Shown here one piece after another: positions 28,601 to 36,593 of a stretch of 64,000 nt of DNA. Below the pieces are notes generated by a model. It made no database searches. It worked only from the letters and a program-made list of their open reading frames with translations, and had not been told where the DNA came from. The translations under genes and the position numbers were made by a program. Location of the stretch: the NCBI GenBank assembly GCA_029906195.1, contig JARWSJ010000001.1, positions 2,914,001 through 2,978,000 on the forward strand, given 5' to 3'. How positions within the stretch are numbered: the stretch's first letter is position 1; every line of letters begins with the position of its first letter. Source of the DNA: Chitinophagaceae bacterium 26-R-25. GTDB taxonomy: Bacteria; Bacteroidota; Bacteroidia; Chitinophagales; Chitinophagaceae.

Positions 28601-30720
28601 AACGTAAATTTTTCAGAGATGGTTTCTTTGGTAGTCAAACGGGAGGAGGTAAAAGAAAAATCATTGCCGGCATTACAACCACTTACAGAGAAGATCGGAT
28701 ATTTACCGGGGTTATTGTAGTTCTGGGGCTCGCTCAAATTAAAATCCAACGCTGTTGAAGCCGAGTGACCAAAGTATGTCAACAGGCTCATCCCATTTTC
28801 AAACAAGTTTGAAATTGTTTGCGACACATCTTGCCCCGCGTTATTTACTGTTGTTTTACAGAACACAGTGACCTTTGTTCCGGCTAATGTGTCCTGAATT
28901 ATATTTTTGTAAACGTCCACGTATTGACACAATAATGGACCTGTTAAATCATCATCGGCACCTGTAAGCTCAAGCACGTTTTTCATCCAAAGCCTGTCTG
29001 CAATAGTATTTGGTGCCGTACGCTGTGCAGTTTCGTATTGTGTTAACTTCTGCAAATAATCCTCTACCTCACCTCCATTAATAACGGACAATCGGCCGAT
29101 GGGAATTGTAATTACGGGTGAAGAAACGCCATTTGCACTAAGCATATTATCTGATGCCGGATTTCCGAAGGTCGGCACCAGGCACAGCTGTTTCAACAGG
29201 CTGTTGCCGATATTCACAGTTGCTTCTGCGTAGTTAACGCCTTTGCCGATTAGTAAAACATCTTTCGGCGTTGTCGCAAACCTGGTTCTTGCATACGCAA
29301 TGAAGTTTTTAATAGATGCCGGATGATAAGCAATTCCGTAAGCGAACTGATCTGTTAACTCCCCTATTTCAACAATTTTTGTATTGAAACTTCCTCCATT
29401 AACTGAATTTCTATAATTGGCGTAATCCTGAATTGGATTGTTGCCATTTGATCCCGTATACAGTACAGGGTTTGTAATAATAAGAAAATCGCCCTGGTTT
29501 TCACTTTTTGAGTAGTCAACAAATTGCTTGGGAGCAAGCGTGCTCACGGTGGTAAACTTTCCTGATGCCTGGCTCGCCAAAACGAAGGTTGATGTGGTGG
29601 AAGATGGCGGCAATGAAAACTTGACCTTGCCTGCCGTAGCAATATTACCAATATATCTTTTTTGCGTAGTAATATCCAGCAGGACAGGTGCCACACCACC
29701 CGTGGTAAAGTTGGTAATTTCAAGGTAGTAGCCACTGCTGTTGGCAGCAAGATCAAACTTGAAATATTCTGTTGCGCCTCCAAAATTGAATTGTCTTGGA
29801 TAAGTCAGTTCATAAAAAGAAACCACTACCCTGTCGGGCGTACTATCTGCAGCATTGTAAAAAGATACCGCAGTTGAAGAGGTATTAAGGTTTGCCAGCG
29901 GAACAGGGGCCGTTTGCACAACGTCTGATTCTAAATTCAATTGAGCAGAGCTTACGACGTTATTATTTACCTTCACATCAAGCCTGCGACTGTAACGCAT
30001 GTTGTTTCCAAATGCACCATATTTGATGGAACCATCCGGGGCGCCGGTGCCTGTATACAAAAACAGATTCGTTATGGGAGACGCATTCAAGGTAGCTTTC
30101 GTTGCAATATCTGTGCTGCTCCAGAACTCCCCCTGGTCATAAGAGGAAGAATAAACAAACTCACCCACGTCCTGGTAAAAGCCCGGATTAATTTTGTTTT
30201 TAAAATAGCCTCCGAATGTATACATGAAGTATGGCTCAACAGGCTGTGTTGGATTGCTTACATCGTTGCCTAAAGTATTATAACGTGCGTTTGCAGCAAC
30301 ATTTGGACGAACAAATAAAAAATATGTTGCCGTGTCACCAAAAAGACTCACGGCTGTTGTATGTTGAAAAGCCGGATCACGGTACAATTGCTTGTCGGGA
30401 ATACCATCGTTTGTGGTTGCCCAAAATTCGATGTATCCGTTTGCAGGAAGCTTTCCTGTTGCAGCAGATGTATACAACGGAACTTCCTTTCCGTTTCTGT
30501 ACATGGCATAATCTTCTGCATTGGCCCCATCGATACCCACCGTTGCTAATGTCGAAACCGGAATGCGATACAATCCGGTTTTTATTACTTTGATCTTATA
30601 ATATGTTTTAGAAAAATCTATCCATTCATTGCCATAGTTTTGAGCCATCGTGGCAAAGCATAGCATTACCAACAGCAGCGTTAAGCAGTAATTTTTATGA
30701 CAACCTATCTTTTTTTGCAT
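25606..30720 (-). CDS. T9SS sortase of the long PorU type (PorU2-like), C25 peptidase family
   Basis: The protein has 1704 residues with a signal peptide (ends near ATMAQ). The N-terminal region (Tyr30 to about 400) resembles PorU prodomains. The C25 gingipain-like catalytic domain spans about 410-800, with the catalytic His652 in TYFGHSAS and Cys682 in VSGCNAGND. It is followed by a CARDB-like region (about 830-920), further beta domains and a FlgD-like/T9SS-type C-terminal fold starting YPNPFTTSTAF near 1600. PorU removes the C-terminal sorting domain of T9SS cargo and attaches the protein to A-LPS. This form is several hundred residues longer than Porphyromonas PorU. It lies nine bases downstream of the PorV-like gene. 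Confidence 0.85.
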   Translation of the reverse strand: MQKKIGCHKNYCLTLLLVMLCFATMAQNYGNEWIDFSKTYYKIKVIKTGLYRIPVSTLATVGIDGANAEDYAMYRNGKEVPLYTSAATGKLPANGYIEFWATTNDGIPDKQLYRDPAFQHTTAVSLFGDTATYFLFVRPNVAANARYNTLGNDVSNPTQPVEPYFMYTFGGYFKNKINPGFYQDVGEFVYSSSYDQGEFWSSTDIATKATLNASPITNLFLYTGTGAPDGSIKYGAFGNNMRYSRRLDVKVNNNVVSSAQLNLESDVVQTAPVPLANLNTSSTAVSFYNAADSTPDRVVVSFYELTYPRQFNFGGATEYFKFDLAANSSGYYLEITNFTTGGVAPVLLDITTQKRYIGNIATAGKVKFSLPPSSTTSTFVLASQASGKFTTVSTLAPKQFVDYSKSENQGDFLIITNPVLYTGSNGNNPIQDYANYRNSVNGGSFNTKIVEIGELTDQFAYGIAYHPASIKNFIAYARTRFATTPKDVLLIGKGVNYAEATVNIGNSLLKQLCLVPTFGNPASDNMLSANGVSSPVITIPIGRLSVINGGEVEDYLQKLTQYETAQRTAPNTIADRLWMKNVLELTGADDDLTGPLLCQYVDVYKNIIQDTLAGTKVTVFCKTTVNNAGQDVSQTISNLFENGMSLLTYFGHSASTALDFNLSEPQNYNNPGKYPIFSVSGCNAGNDFSFTSSRLTTKETISEKFTLAKERGAIAFVASTHFGIVQYLHPYLINFNDDIRSKNYTQTLGVINRESLKTMYINQLDFYSRFHAEQILIHGDPAIKFNFQTKPDYVIEDPQVLITPSFISLAEGNCKAFIRLYNLGKAVKDSIVLEVKHIHPDGTSSVLYRQKMRGIYYSDSVTVSIPVIASKDKGTNKVVITIDADNVVDEMSESNNSITKEFFIYEDEARPAYPYNYSIVNTQGQKLYASTSNPFSAARDYVMEIDTTTLFNSALKRQVKLNSVGGVMEFNSGLNYSDSVVYYWRVSIIPQAGDDYHWNMFSFIYLSKSTPGFNQSHYYQHQESATDSMLINTNRKWQYASSTVTMDITTGVFGGSMNIPTDFIMGSSRNLFIQNICGYGIIFNVFDPITFKLWPNAPTGQPGLYNSMPVCADDRKYNFQFDLLTQAGRINAYNFLNGLPDKAYVVVRPIVGAPGNPLGITYPKEWQNDTAVLGHNKSLYHKLLDEGFINIDSFNRPRACIFVYRNNDPSFVAKSAFSAGAYDKLTMSVTGKIDDYEGDVVSPVFGPAKAWKQFHWRGSSTETPSKDSVTLQLIGVDNNNNETLLRTLVPSDADVDISSIDAKLYPNMKFRMYTKDTVSITPYQLKYWRVNYDPVPEGAIATNLYFKFKDTLDVGEKLPLAVAFKNISQTKFDSILVKMTVTDKNNVGHVITLPRTKALISGDTVTLRYDVDTKDFAGNNTMYLNFNPDFDQPEQYLYNNFFYKNFYVKGDNVNPMLDVTFDGVHILNQDIVSAKPHILIKLKDNAKYLLLNDTSLVKVRVKFPSPDGGITPGEIRTYKYDNDTVRFVPAQSASDNTASIEFTPSFDNSYSSDGDNYELILSGKDKSGNSAGTVDYRIGFTVISKPMISNLLNYPNPFTTSTAFVFAITGSEIPQQFKIQILTVTGKVVREITKDELGPLHIGRNITEFKWDGTDQFGQRLANGVYIYRVVTTLDGKKMDKYKAKGDDTDKFFNSGYGKMYLMR

Positions 30721-30729
30721 AGTAAAAAC

Positions 30730-31842
30730 TTATTTTTTTCCGCCTTTTTTCTTCAGGTCAAGCTTTAAAGAAAAAACGTGCGTGTATAGGGGATTGGATT
30801 GGTTGGCAAGATTTGTATAAGCGTAGTCAATTTGAACATTGGCTACTTTGAAACCTGCACCCAGGCTTGGTTGATAGATCCAGACTTTTTTAGTATTGGT
30901 GGTATCAGCATCATCGAGCGTCTTTTGAAAATTATTAATACCGGCTCTTACAAAAAACACATTGTTGATAGATGCTTCAAGGCCCACTTTGGGGTCTATG
31001 CTTACTGGATTAAAGCTAACAATTGTTCCGCGTTTTCCATCGAAAGTAACGTCCAGATTTGCTTCTGCCAGCAAATTAAAAGACTTGGAGATATTGAAAT
31101 TATAAGCTCCGCCGAGGATCAGTTTGGGGGCTGTAAGCTCTGTTGATTTTACGGGCACTTCGTTATTGGTAACGTAAAAAACTTCTCTCATTTGCTCGCC
31201 AATATTGTACGACCATGCGTTGAAAGTTGTTGTAACATCTCTCGCAACGGCACCCAGCCTCAAATTGCCGGAATTATACTGAACCCCTGCATCAAAACCG
31301 AAACCCCATGCCGTGGCAAAATCGCCGGCTTTACGGTGTATTATTTTTGCATTAACACCAAAGTTGAATTTACTTTCATTTTTCAATTCCACTTCCTGCG
31401 CCAGAGAAAAGAGAAATGCGTAGTCTGCAGATGAGAAGGTGGTAATATTGTCAAAGTTGAGGGTTCCATCGGGTTGAACTAAAAAAACTGTATTGGGGAT
31501 ATCATCTACGGCAAATCTTAAAACAGAAAGGCCCAAAGTTCTTTTGCCGTCGCTTAAAGGGATTGCCAGATTGCCATAATCGTATTTTCCGATGCCTGCG
31601 AAGTATTCAGCATGCATCAGGTTTACCTGGGGGGCGTCTTTTACATTCACCAAACCAGCAGGGTTCCAGTAACCGGAAGTACCATCTGCCACGCTGGCTA
31701 TCTGAGCATTGCCCATTGCCAAACCCCTTGCGCCTGTACCAATATTCAAAAATTCATTGGAATATTTGCGGAATTGTGCAAACCCAGCAGTAGTTTGGAA
31801 AAGGATAAAAAACAATAAAAGCCACCTCATTACATACTTCAT
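30730..31842 (-). CDS. PorV/PorQ-family outer-membrane protein of the T9SS
   Basis: The protein has 370 residues with a signal peptide ending near GFAQ. FLNIGTGARGLAMGNAQIAS near residue 30 and SGYWNPAGLVN near residue 56 are the marks of the PorV/PorQ branch of the FadL-like beta-barrels. PorV carries cargo from the secretion channel to PorU, and PorQ helps anchor the sortase complex. Synteny with the sortase, only nine bases away on the same strand, supports a PorV-like role. The tail is Lys-rich (KKKGGKK). Confidence 0.87.
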   Translation of the reverse strand: MKYVMRWLLLFFILFQTTAGFAQFRKYSNEFLNIGTGARGLAMGNAQIASVADGTSGYWNPAGLVNVKDAPQVNLMHAEYFAGIGKYDYGNLAIPLSDGKRTLGLSVLRFAVDDIPNTVFLVQPDGTLNFDNITTFSSADYAFLFSLAQEVELKNESKFNFGVNAKIIHRKAGDFATAWGFGFDAGVQYNSGNLRLGAVARDVTTTFNAWSYNIGEQMREVFYVTNNEVPVKSTELTAPKLILGGAYNFNISKSFNLLAEANLDVTFDGKRGTIVSFNPVSIDPKVGLEASINNVFFVRAGINNFQKTLDDADTTNTKKVWIYQPSLGAGFKVANVQIDYAYTNLANQSNPLYTHVFSLKLDLKKKGGKK

Positions 31843-32010
31843 GCATTCAGTTTTTCTAAGATAATTGATTTTTTACAAGTATATAAGATGCCATTTCATC
31901 ATAAAAGGCTGCATTTGCGCCCTTATAAATCAGGCATTTCGGTGTAGAAAAAGGACACCCGATAAGCAAAAAAACAAACGTTCGGGGAATGTAATTATTG
32001 CACACTATAG

Positions 32011-32037
32011 TTGTATTAACTGATTAATTTACTTTTG
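32011..32037 (+). promoter_or_regulatory. Putative tyrS promoter
   Basis: TACTTTTG (32030-32037) matches TAnnTTTG exactly, with TTG at 32011-32013 about 16 bases upstream. The box covers the TTG that would start a longer TyrRS, so the ATG at 32056 is the real start. Confidence 0.55.
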
Positions 32038-32055
32038 CGGAAATTATTCAAAGAT

Positions 32056-33333
32056 ATGAACCTGGTAGAAGAATTACGATGGAGAGGTATGATTCAGGAT
32101 ATTATGCCTGGAACTGAGGAACAATTGCTTAAGGAAATGACCACTGGCTACATTGGCTTTGACCCCACTGCCGATAGCTTACACATTGGAAGTTTAGTAC
32201 CTATTATACTGCTCGTGCATTTACAAAAGGCTGGGCATAAACCAGTTGCGTTGGTTGGCGGTGCTACCGGCATGATTGGCGACCCGAGCGGCAAAAGTGA
32301 TGAAAGAAATCTTCTGGATAACGAAACGCTGCAGAAAAATGTGAACGGGATTAAAAGCCAACTGGAAAAATTCCTTGATTTTGACGCGACGAAACCAAAT
32401 GCCGCCGTGATGGCCAATAATTACGATTGGTTCCAGGGCATTTCTTTCATAGACTTCCTGCGCGACGCCGGAAAGCACATTACCGTGAACTACATGATGG
32501 CCAAGGATAGCGTGAGAAAGCGCATTGAAGGAGAAACCGGCATTAGCTATACTGAATTTGCCTACCAGCTAATGCAGGGCTATGATTTCTTCTGGATGTA
32601 TAAAAACATGAATGTCAAGTTGCAAATGGGTGGTAGCGACCAATGGGGCAATATGACAACGGGAACAGAACTGATCCGCCGGAAAGCCGGTGGCGAGGCT
32701 TTTGTTTTCACTTGCCCGCTTATTACCAAAGCTGACGGGGGAAAATTTGGTAAATCTGAGAAAGGAAATGTATGGCTGGATAGTCAGAAAACTTCTTCCT
32801 ACGAGTTCTACCAATTCTGGCTGAAAGCTTCTGATGAAGACGTGATAAAATGGATCAAGATCTTCACTTTCATTCCGAAGGAAGAAATTGATGCATTGAC
32901 CGAAGAGCATGATAAAGACAGGAGCAAACGTATTTTGCAAAGCAGACTTGCAAAAGAAGTAACAACTTTTGTACACGGTGAAGCCGAATATTTGAAAGCG
33001 GTAGAGACCACTGAAAAATTGTTCTCTCAGCAAAACGCACCAGCGGATTCACTTTCATTGGAAGATCTGGAAGGAATGGACGGTGTTGTTAAATTTGATT
33101 TTCCTCTGGAAAAATTGAAAACAGGTGTAGACATTGTGAGTTTTCTTGCAGAAACCAACATATTCCCAAGCAAAGGCGAAGCCCGCAAAATGGTACAGGG
33201 CGGCGGCGTGAGCATCAACAGAAATAAAGTCGGCGACCAACAATTTGCGGTGAATGATTCGTTGTTGTTGCACGACATGTACCTGCTGATACAAAAGGGT
33301 AAAAAGAATTATTACTTGGTGAAAGCTGTGTAG
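32056..33333 (+). CDS. tyrS: Tyrosine-tRNA ligase
   Basis: From the ATG at 32056 the protein has 425 residues, the bacterial norm. [14 protein letters not shown] near residue 33 holds the HIGH motif. [12 protein letters not shown] near residue 189 is the tyrosine pocket. [13 protein letters not shown] near residue 231 is the KMSKS equivalent. The last 80 residues form an S4-like RNA-binding domain ([20 protein letters not shown]). It charges tRNA-Tyr in the cytoplasm. An in-frame TTG seven codons upstream lies inside the -10-like box and is rejected as a start. Confidence 0.98.
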   Translation: MNLVEELRWRGMIQDIMPGTEEQLLKEMTTGYIGFDPTADSLHIGSLVPIILLVHLQKAGHKPVALVGGATGMIGDPSGKSDERNLLDNETLQKNVNGIKSQLEKFLDFDATKPNAAVMANNYDWFQGISFIDFLRDAGKHITVNYMMAKDSVRKRIEGETGISYTEFAYQLMQGYDFFWMYKNMNVKLQMGGSDQWGNMTTGTELIRRKAGGEAFVFTCPLITKADGGKFGKSEKGNVWLDSQKTSSYEFYQFWLKASDEDVIKWIKIFTFIPKEEIDALTEEHDKDRSKRILQSRLAKEVTTFVHGEAEYLKAVETTEKLFSQQNAPADSLSLEDLEGMDGVVKFDFPLEKLKTGVDIVSFLAETNIFPSKGEARKMVQGGGVSINRNKVGDQQFAVNDSLLLHDMYLLIQKGKKNYYLVKAV

Positions 33334-33335
33334 AA

Positions 33336-33415
33336 AATGACTGAATAACTGAGTAACTGAATAACTGAATGTTGACTGTTCTTAGAACATCAGTTATTCA
33401 GTTACTCAGTTATTA
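33336..33415. repeat. Family D octamer hairpin (ACTGAATA units)
   Basis: The left arm (33338-33370) is four units close to ACTGAATA. The right arm (33388-33415) is the complement (CAGTTATT units) around a short core with GTTCTTAGAAC self-pairing. It begins four bases after the tyrS stop, and its right end supplies the TAA of the APC gene on the other strand. Confidence 0.82.
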
Positions 33416-34726
33416 TCTCCCTATTGATTTACGCGTCAAAACGAACACCAACACTCCTACCGCGGCGATGCTTATGCCTCCCAAAGCGAAATAGCCCGTT
33501 GAAAATAAGATGAAGAGCCACGCTGCGATGGACACGATAACGGGCAACGGATACAACCTCATTTTGTAAGGTAATTGATCAATTCCTTTTCTTTTTCTCA
33601 ACAACACGACACCTATCGCTTGTGCTATAAACTGCACCAATATGCGCATTGCTAAAATGGCGCTGATAACATCGGATAATTTGAAGAGTAAACTGAAGAT
33701 CAAACCCACGCCTCCAAGAAACAATAATGATACGTATGGAAATGATTTTGTGGGGTGCAACTTTGCGAAAATCCTGAAGAAACTTCCATCAACTGCGGCT
33801 GCGTAAGGCACACGCGAATAACCAAGCATTACGGCAAACAACGAAGCAAATGCAATCCACAAAACCAGTGCTGTAGCCACTTTTGCGGCAGTGTAACCGT
33901 ATAGCTTTTCGATAAACGTGCTTACCAAAAACTTCGATTCCATTGCTTCCTGCCATGGAACAACTTTTACGATACTCACGTTCATAAACAGATATAAAAT
34001 CGCTATGCCAATAATGGAAATAAATATGCTGCGCGGAATATTTTTTCCGGGTTCCTTTATTTCTCCGCCCAGATGACAAACGTTATAATAACCGAGATAA
34101 CTGTATACAGTTTTTACAGAAGCCTGTCCCAGCAAAGCCCACAATGCAAATGAGAAAAGTGTTTCATTTCCTTCGGGTAAAAAGGTGTAGGCGACGGTTC
34201 CTTTTGTAAAGCCACCAAAAATTATCCAACCAATGGTAATAAAAACACCGCTGCACAAAAACACAGATATCTTGCCAATGGTTTCAATTTTTCTGTACAA
34301 TAAAAAAGTGGTTAAGATAACCAGCGTGCCCGAAACAATCTTTCGTTCTATATCTCCCAGCGGAACGAGATAACTTAAATACTGCGAAAAACCGATGGAT
34401 GCGGAGGCCACTACAAGCGGGGCCTGTATGCATGTTTGCCAAACGAATAAAAAAGAAAGAAGCTTACCCCATTTTGAAGGATAAGCTTCTTTTAAAAAAT
34501 TATAACTGCCTCCGGCGAGCGGGTACGCTGCACCCAGCTCACTCCAGATCATTCCATCAATTAATGATATTACCGCGCCTAATATCCAGGCCCATAAAAA
34601 CAAATGGGAACCTGTTGTTTTTATTACCAGTGGCATTACAACAAATGGCCCAATTCCTACCATATCGATCATGTTGATAGCCGACGCCTGTACCAATCCT
34701 ATTTTTCGCTGAAGTGTTGTTGACAT
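33413..34726 (-). CDS. APC-family amino acid permease
   Basis: The start at ATG 34726 gives 437 residues beginning MSTTLQRKIGLVQASAINM. A longer frame upstream would read through a repeat arm (FNFQFSIFN) and is not real. About twelve membrane helices are present. The first unwound helix has MVGIGPFVVMP, matching the G(I/V)G substrate loop of APC carriers, and GAVISLIDGMIWSELGAAYP follows. The protein should move an amino acid or related solute across the inner membrane; the substrate is unknown. A perfect -10-like box ends eight bases before the ATG. Confidence 0.9.
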   Translation of the reverse strand: MSTTLQRKIGLVQASAINMIDMVGIGPFVVMPLVIKTTGSHLFLWAWILGAVISLIDGMIWSELGAAYPLAGGSYNFLKEAYPSKWGKLLSFLFVWQTCIQAPLVVASASIGFSQYLSYLVPLGDIERKIVSGTLVILTTFLLYRKIETIGKISVFLCSGVFITIGWIIFGGFTKGTVAYTFLPEGNETLFSFALWALLGQASVKTVYSYLGYYNVCHLGGEIKEPGKNIPRSIFISIIGIAILYLFMNVSIVKVVPWQEAMESKFLVSTFIEKLYGYTAAKVATALVLWIAFASLFAVMLGYSRVPYAAAVDGSFFRIFAKLHPTKSFPYVSLLFLGGVGLIFSLLFKLSDVISAILAMRILVQFIAQAIGVVLLRKRKGIDQLPYKMRLYPLPVIVSIAAWLFILFSTGYFALGGISIAAVGVLVFVLTRKSIGR

Positions 34727-34733
34727 GAAGACA

Positions 34734-34741
34734 CAAAAGTA
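34734..34741 (-). promoter_or_regulatory. Putative -10-like box of the APC gene
   Basis: The minus-strand TACTTTTG is an exact consensus match. It lies between the repeat arm and the ATG at 34726, so the mRNA leader would be only a few bases. Confidence 0.5.
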
Positions 34742-34742
34742 A

Positions 34743-34839
34743 TTGAAAATTGAAAATTGAAAGTTGAAAATGAAAGCGAAGAATTGGAAAGGTGGTAGCT
34801 TAGCCAACCAACTTTCAACTTTCAATTTTCAATTTTCAA
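34743..34839. repeat. Family B heptamer hairpin with a perfect 27-bp stem (ATTGAAA units)
   Basis: The left arm (34743-34769) and right arm (34813-34839) are perfectly complementary over 27 bp, built from TTGAAAA/TTGAAAG units. The core is 43 bases. It fills the gap between the APC and dinB-like genes, both leftward. Confidence 0.88.
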
Positions 34840-34846
34840 CTAGTGC

Positions 34847-35338
34847 CTACTTTTCATCGGCGCTCGGACCATACATGCCCGGCACAGGAATATTAAGCAA
34901 TCTCAGATAAACAGTAAGCTGCCCTCTGTGATGAAGGATGTGGTTAAGCACCATGTATCGAAGAACGATTTTTCGTGGCAAAGTAAACATCACATTGTCG
35001 CCATTCCGTAGTGTCCACTTTTCTTCCATTTCTTCGTCGGTAACGTTTTGAAGAACTTCTTTTGCAGTTGCCAAATGCTCTTCGAAGAGGGCTAAAATAT
35101 CTGATTTGGATTCTGCCATTTTTCTGTCAAATCCTTTTGACAAATCCAATTCGGGATGTTTGATCGTCATCACCACCCACACAGGTAATTGCGTAATGTG
35201 CTGAGCTAGATAGCTAATGGTGTACGATTTTTCATGCGGTCGCCAGCTTAAATTTTCTTCCGGTAAATTATTCAATACTCGCCTCGTTCCTGCCGCTTCG
35301 TGTTCTAATTCTGCTATAATAGCCTTGTTTAGTGCCAT
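34847..35338 (-). CDS. DinB-superfamily protein
   Basis: The protein has 163 residues, the usual size of a DinB/YfiT four-helix bundle. Metal-site residues are recognisable: ISYLAQHITQLPVWV near residue 42 gives one His, and LNHILHHRGQLTVYLRLL near residue 132 gives the HHRGQL motif common to the family. Some relatives are bacillithiol or mycothiol transferases, but most are uncharacterised. The protein is cytoplasmic and its substrate is unknown. The stop lies eight bases from the family B hairpin. Confidence 0.88.
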   Translation of the reverse strand: MALNKAIIAELEHEAAGTRRVLNNLPEENLSWRPHEKSYTISYLAQHITQLPVWVVMTIKHPELDLSKGFDRKMAESKSDILALFEEHLATAKEVLQNVTDEEMEEKWTLRNGDNVMFTLPRKIVLRYMVLNHILHHRGQLTVYLRLLNIPVPGMYGPSADEK

Positions 35339-35394
35339 AGTATAATTTTTTTTAAAGTTATCAGAAAAAAATTTCGAAAAAGTTTGAAATTTGT

Positions 35395-35425
35395 TTTGCG
35401 TGAATGTACGGTTCCCTTATTTTTG
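35395..35425 (+). promoter_or_regulatory. Promoter of tRNA-Gln, full Bacteroidota consensus
   Basis: TTTG (35395-35398), exactly 19 bases, then TATTTTTG (35418-35425). This is the cleanest match in the window to TTTG-N19-TAnnTTTG. It lies 16 bases before the tRNA 5' end. Confidence 0.85.
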
Positions 35426-35441
35426 CACTCCATTTACGGAT

Positions 35442-35512
35442 TGCCCGATAGTATAATGGTAGTACAACTGATTTTGGTTCAGTTTGTCTTGGTTCGAATC
35501 CAGGTCGGGCAA
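35442..35512 (+). tRNA. tRNA-Gln (anticodon TTG)
   Basis: The 71-base cloverleaf has a perfect 7-bp acceptor stem (TGCCCGA/TCGGGCA). Its anticodon stem ACTGA/TCAGT encloses the loop TTTTGGT with anticodon TTG. The T arm is CTTGG-TTCGAAT-CCAGG. CCA is not encoded. It has its own promoter upstream and terminator downstream, so it is a single-gene unit. Confidence 0.97.
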
Positions 35513-35513
35513 C

Positions 35514-35545
35514 AAAAAAGCCGCTTCAATTGAAGCGGTTTTTTT
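35514..35545. terminator. Bidirectional terminator between tRNA-Gln and the 69-residue gene
   Basis: CCGCTTCAA and TTGAAGCGG form the stem, flanked by six A on the left and seven T on the right. It can end the rightward tRNA transcript, and also any leftward transcript, for which the A-run reads as U. Confidence 0.88.
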
Positions 35546-35552
35546 ATTCTAT

Positions 35553-35762
35553 TCATTCCAATATCTCGCATTGATAGCCATTTTTCTCCACCAGTTCAAC
35601 TACCTGCACGGGATGAACTTCATTTCCCTGTATCCTTAGAATTTTATCGCAGTCATCCAGATCAAAATTTATTTTAAACGAGGGAAATGTCCTGCTCAAT
35701 AACAATAACAAAATTTCGCTTTCCTTTCGCCTTTTTACGTTTGTTTTAAAAACTTCTATCAT
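35553..35762 (-). CDS. Small conserved-type protein with a likely ferredoxin-like fold
   Basis: The protein has 69 residues. The pattern is beta-alpha-beta-beta-alpha-beta, as in heavy-metal-associated (HMA) domains: MIEVFKTNV, then SEILLLLLSRTFPS, INFDLDDCDKILRIQG, then VVELVEKNGYQCEIL. The CxxC metal motif of copper chaperones is absent, and only an isolated Cys remains. It is probably a real small gene, with an adjacent terminator immediately downstream, but I cannot assign a function. Confidence 0.68.
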   Translation of the reverse strand: MIEVFKTNVKRRKESEILLLLLSRTFPSFKINFDLDDCDKILRIQGNEVHPVQVVELVEKNGYQCEILE

Positions 35763-35996
35763 TGAATTTCTTTTTAAAACTGTGCAAGGCCAATGTCTTC
35801 GTTTCCTTGCTTACTATTTAAAAAATTGCCGGTTCTTTTTCTCTACCTGAAGCAATAGCAATAGAAGATATACATGTACTCTTAGTGGCACACATAAAAT
35901 GTGAATGCTTTTCTTTTGCAACTTTTTTATGCGGGCAATCGCTTCATTTACCCAGATTGTAACCATATGCGGCCAGATAGATTTGCATACGAACCC

Positions 35997-36473
35997 TTAA
36001 TTGAACTTGAACACGCTTAATATGAACACAATAACAAACAGTATTAGCTGTGTTATATGGAAAATATTAAGGTTGCTCCTGATCTTTATCAGACTTTCAT
36101 CTGCGACATTTATGGATGGGGTTGAAGCGATAATCTTTTTAAGTTTCATTGTTTGCCTTCTGCCGATAACCATTCCGTTTAAGATTATGATAATAACAAG
36201 ACCAAACTTGATCCTGAACCATAACTGCTCTCCAAACACGCCATGTGTTATGCCCATCATTGTTATGCCGGACGCAATGAGCAATATCAAACTTACCCCC
36301 ATTAACAGTGGAATTCTTGCCATTGCTTCCTGTATGGCAATGCCCCTTTCTCTGTCCAACATTAATTGCTGCCAGAATTTTTTAGACACGAGATAGTCCA
36401 TCAATGTGGAACCGGCCAGTATGGCAAGGCCAATAATATGCGTTACTAACGCTGAGTAGAATAAGGTTTGCAT
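35997..36473 (-). CDS. Four-helix inner-membrane protein (CopD/DUF2214-like by shape)
   Basis: The protein has 158 residues with four hydrophobic spans (about 5-25, 50-72, 82-102 and 137-157). It opens with SALVTHIIGLAILAGSTLMD, where a membrane His is followed by small residues, and has KFGLVIIIILNGMVIG in the third span. Small His-containing four-helix proteins of this kind include CopD/DUF2214-like families, but the match is only by pattern. It diverges from the winged-helix regulator with 120 bases between, so it is a probable target of that regulator. Confidence 0.68.
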   Translation of the reverse strand: MQTLFYSALVTHIIGLAILAGSTLMDYLVSKKFWQQLMLDRERGIAIQEAMARIPLLMGVSLILLIASGITMMGITHGVFGEQLWFRIKFGLVIIIILNGMVIGRRQTMKLKKIIASTPSINVADESLIKIRSNLNIFHITQLILFVIVFILSVFKFN

Positions 36474-36484
36474 GGTAGTTTAAT

Positions 36485-36588
36485 TTTATTTCGTTTCCGA
36501 ATTATTTACTGTAAAAATAAAACGTTTTCGATGTAATATACAAGCTTTCGTTATAATATTTTTACATTTACCACGAAACCGAAATAAA
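36485..36588. promoter_or_regulatory. Shared regulatory gap with an inverted TTTATTTCGTTT/CGAAACCGAAATAAA pair
   Basis: TTTATTTCGTTT (36485-36496) and CGAAACCGAAATAAA (36574-36588) are near-complementary and stand at the two edges of the divergent gap. Between them, TAAAACGTTTT (36518-36528) has the core of a LacI-type palindrome. The paired edge sites could be operators of the regulator at 36594. Confidence 0.4.
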
Positions 36589-36593
36589 CCGTT

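Noticed and set aside
32569..33033. 154-codon frame opposite tyrS
   Set aside because: It mirrors tyrS codons and has no family-like segments; TyrRS is complete and well conserved.
34727..34825. N-terminal extension of the APC transporter (FNFQFSIFN)
   Set aside because: It is encoded by a repeat arm and lies upstream of a perfect -10-like box, so it is not translated.
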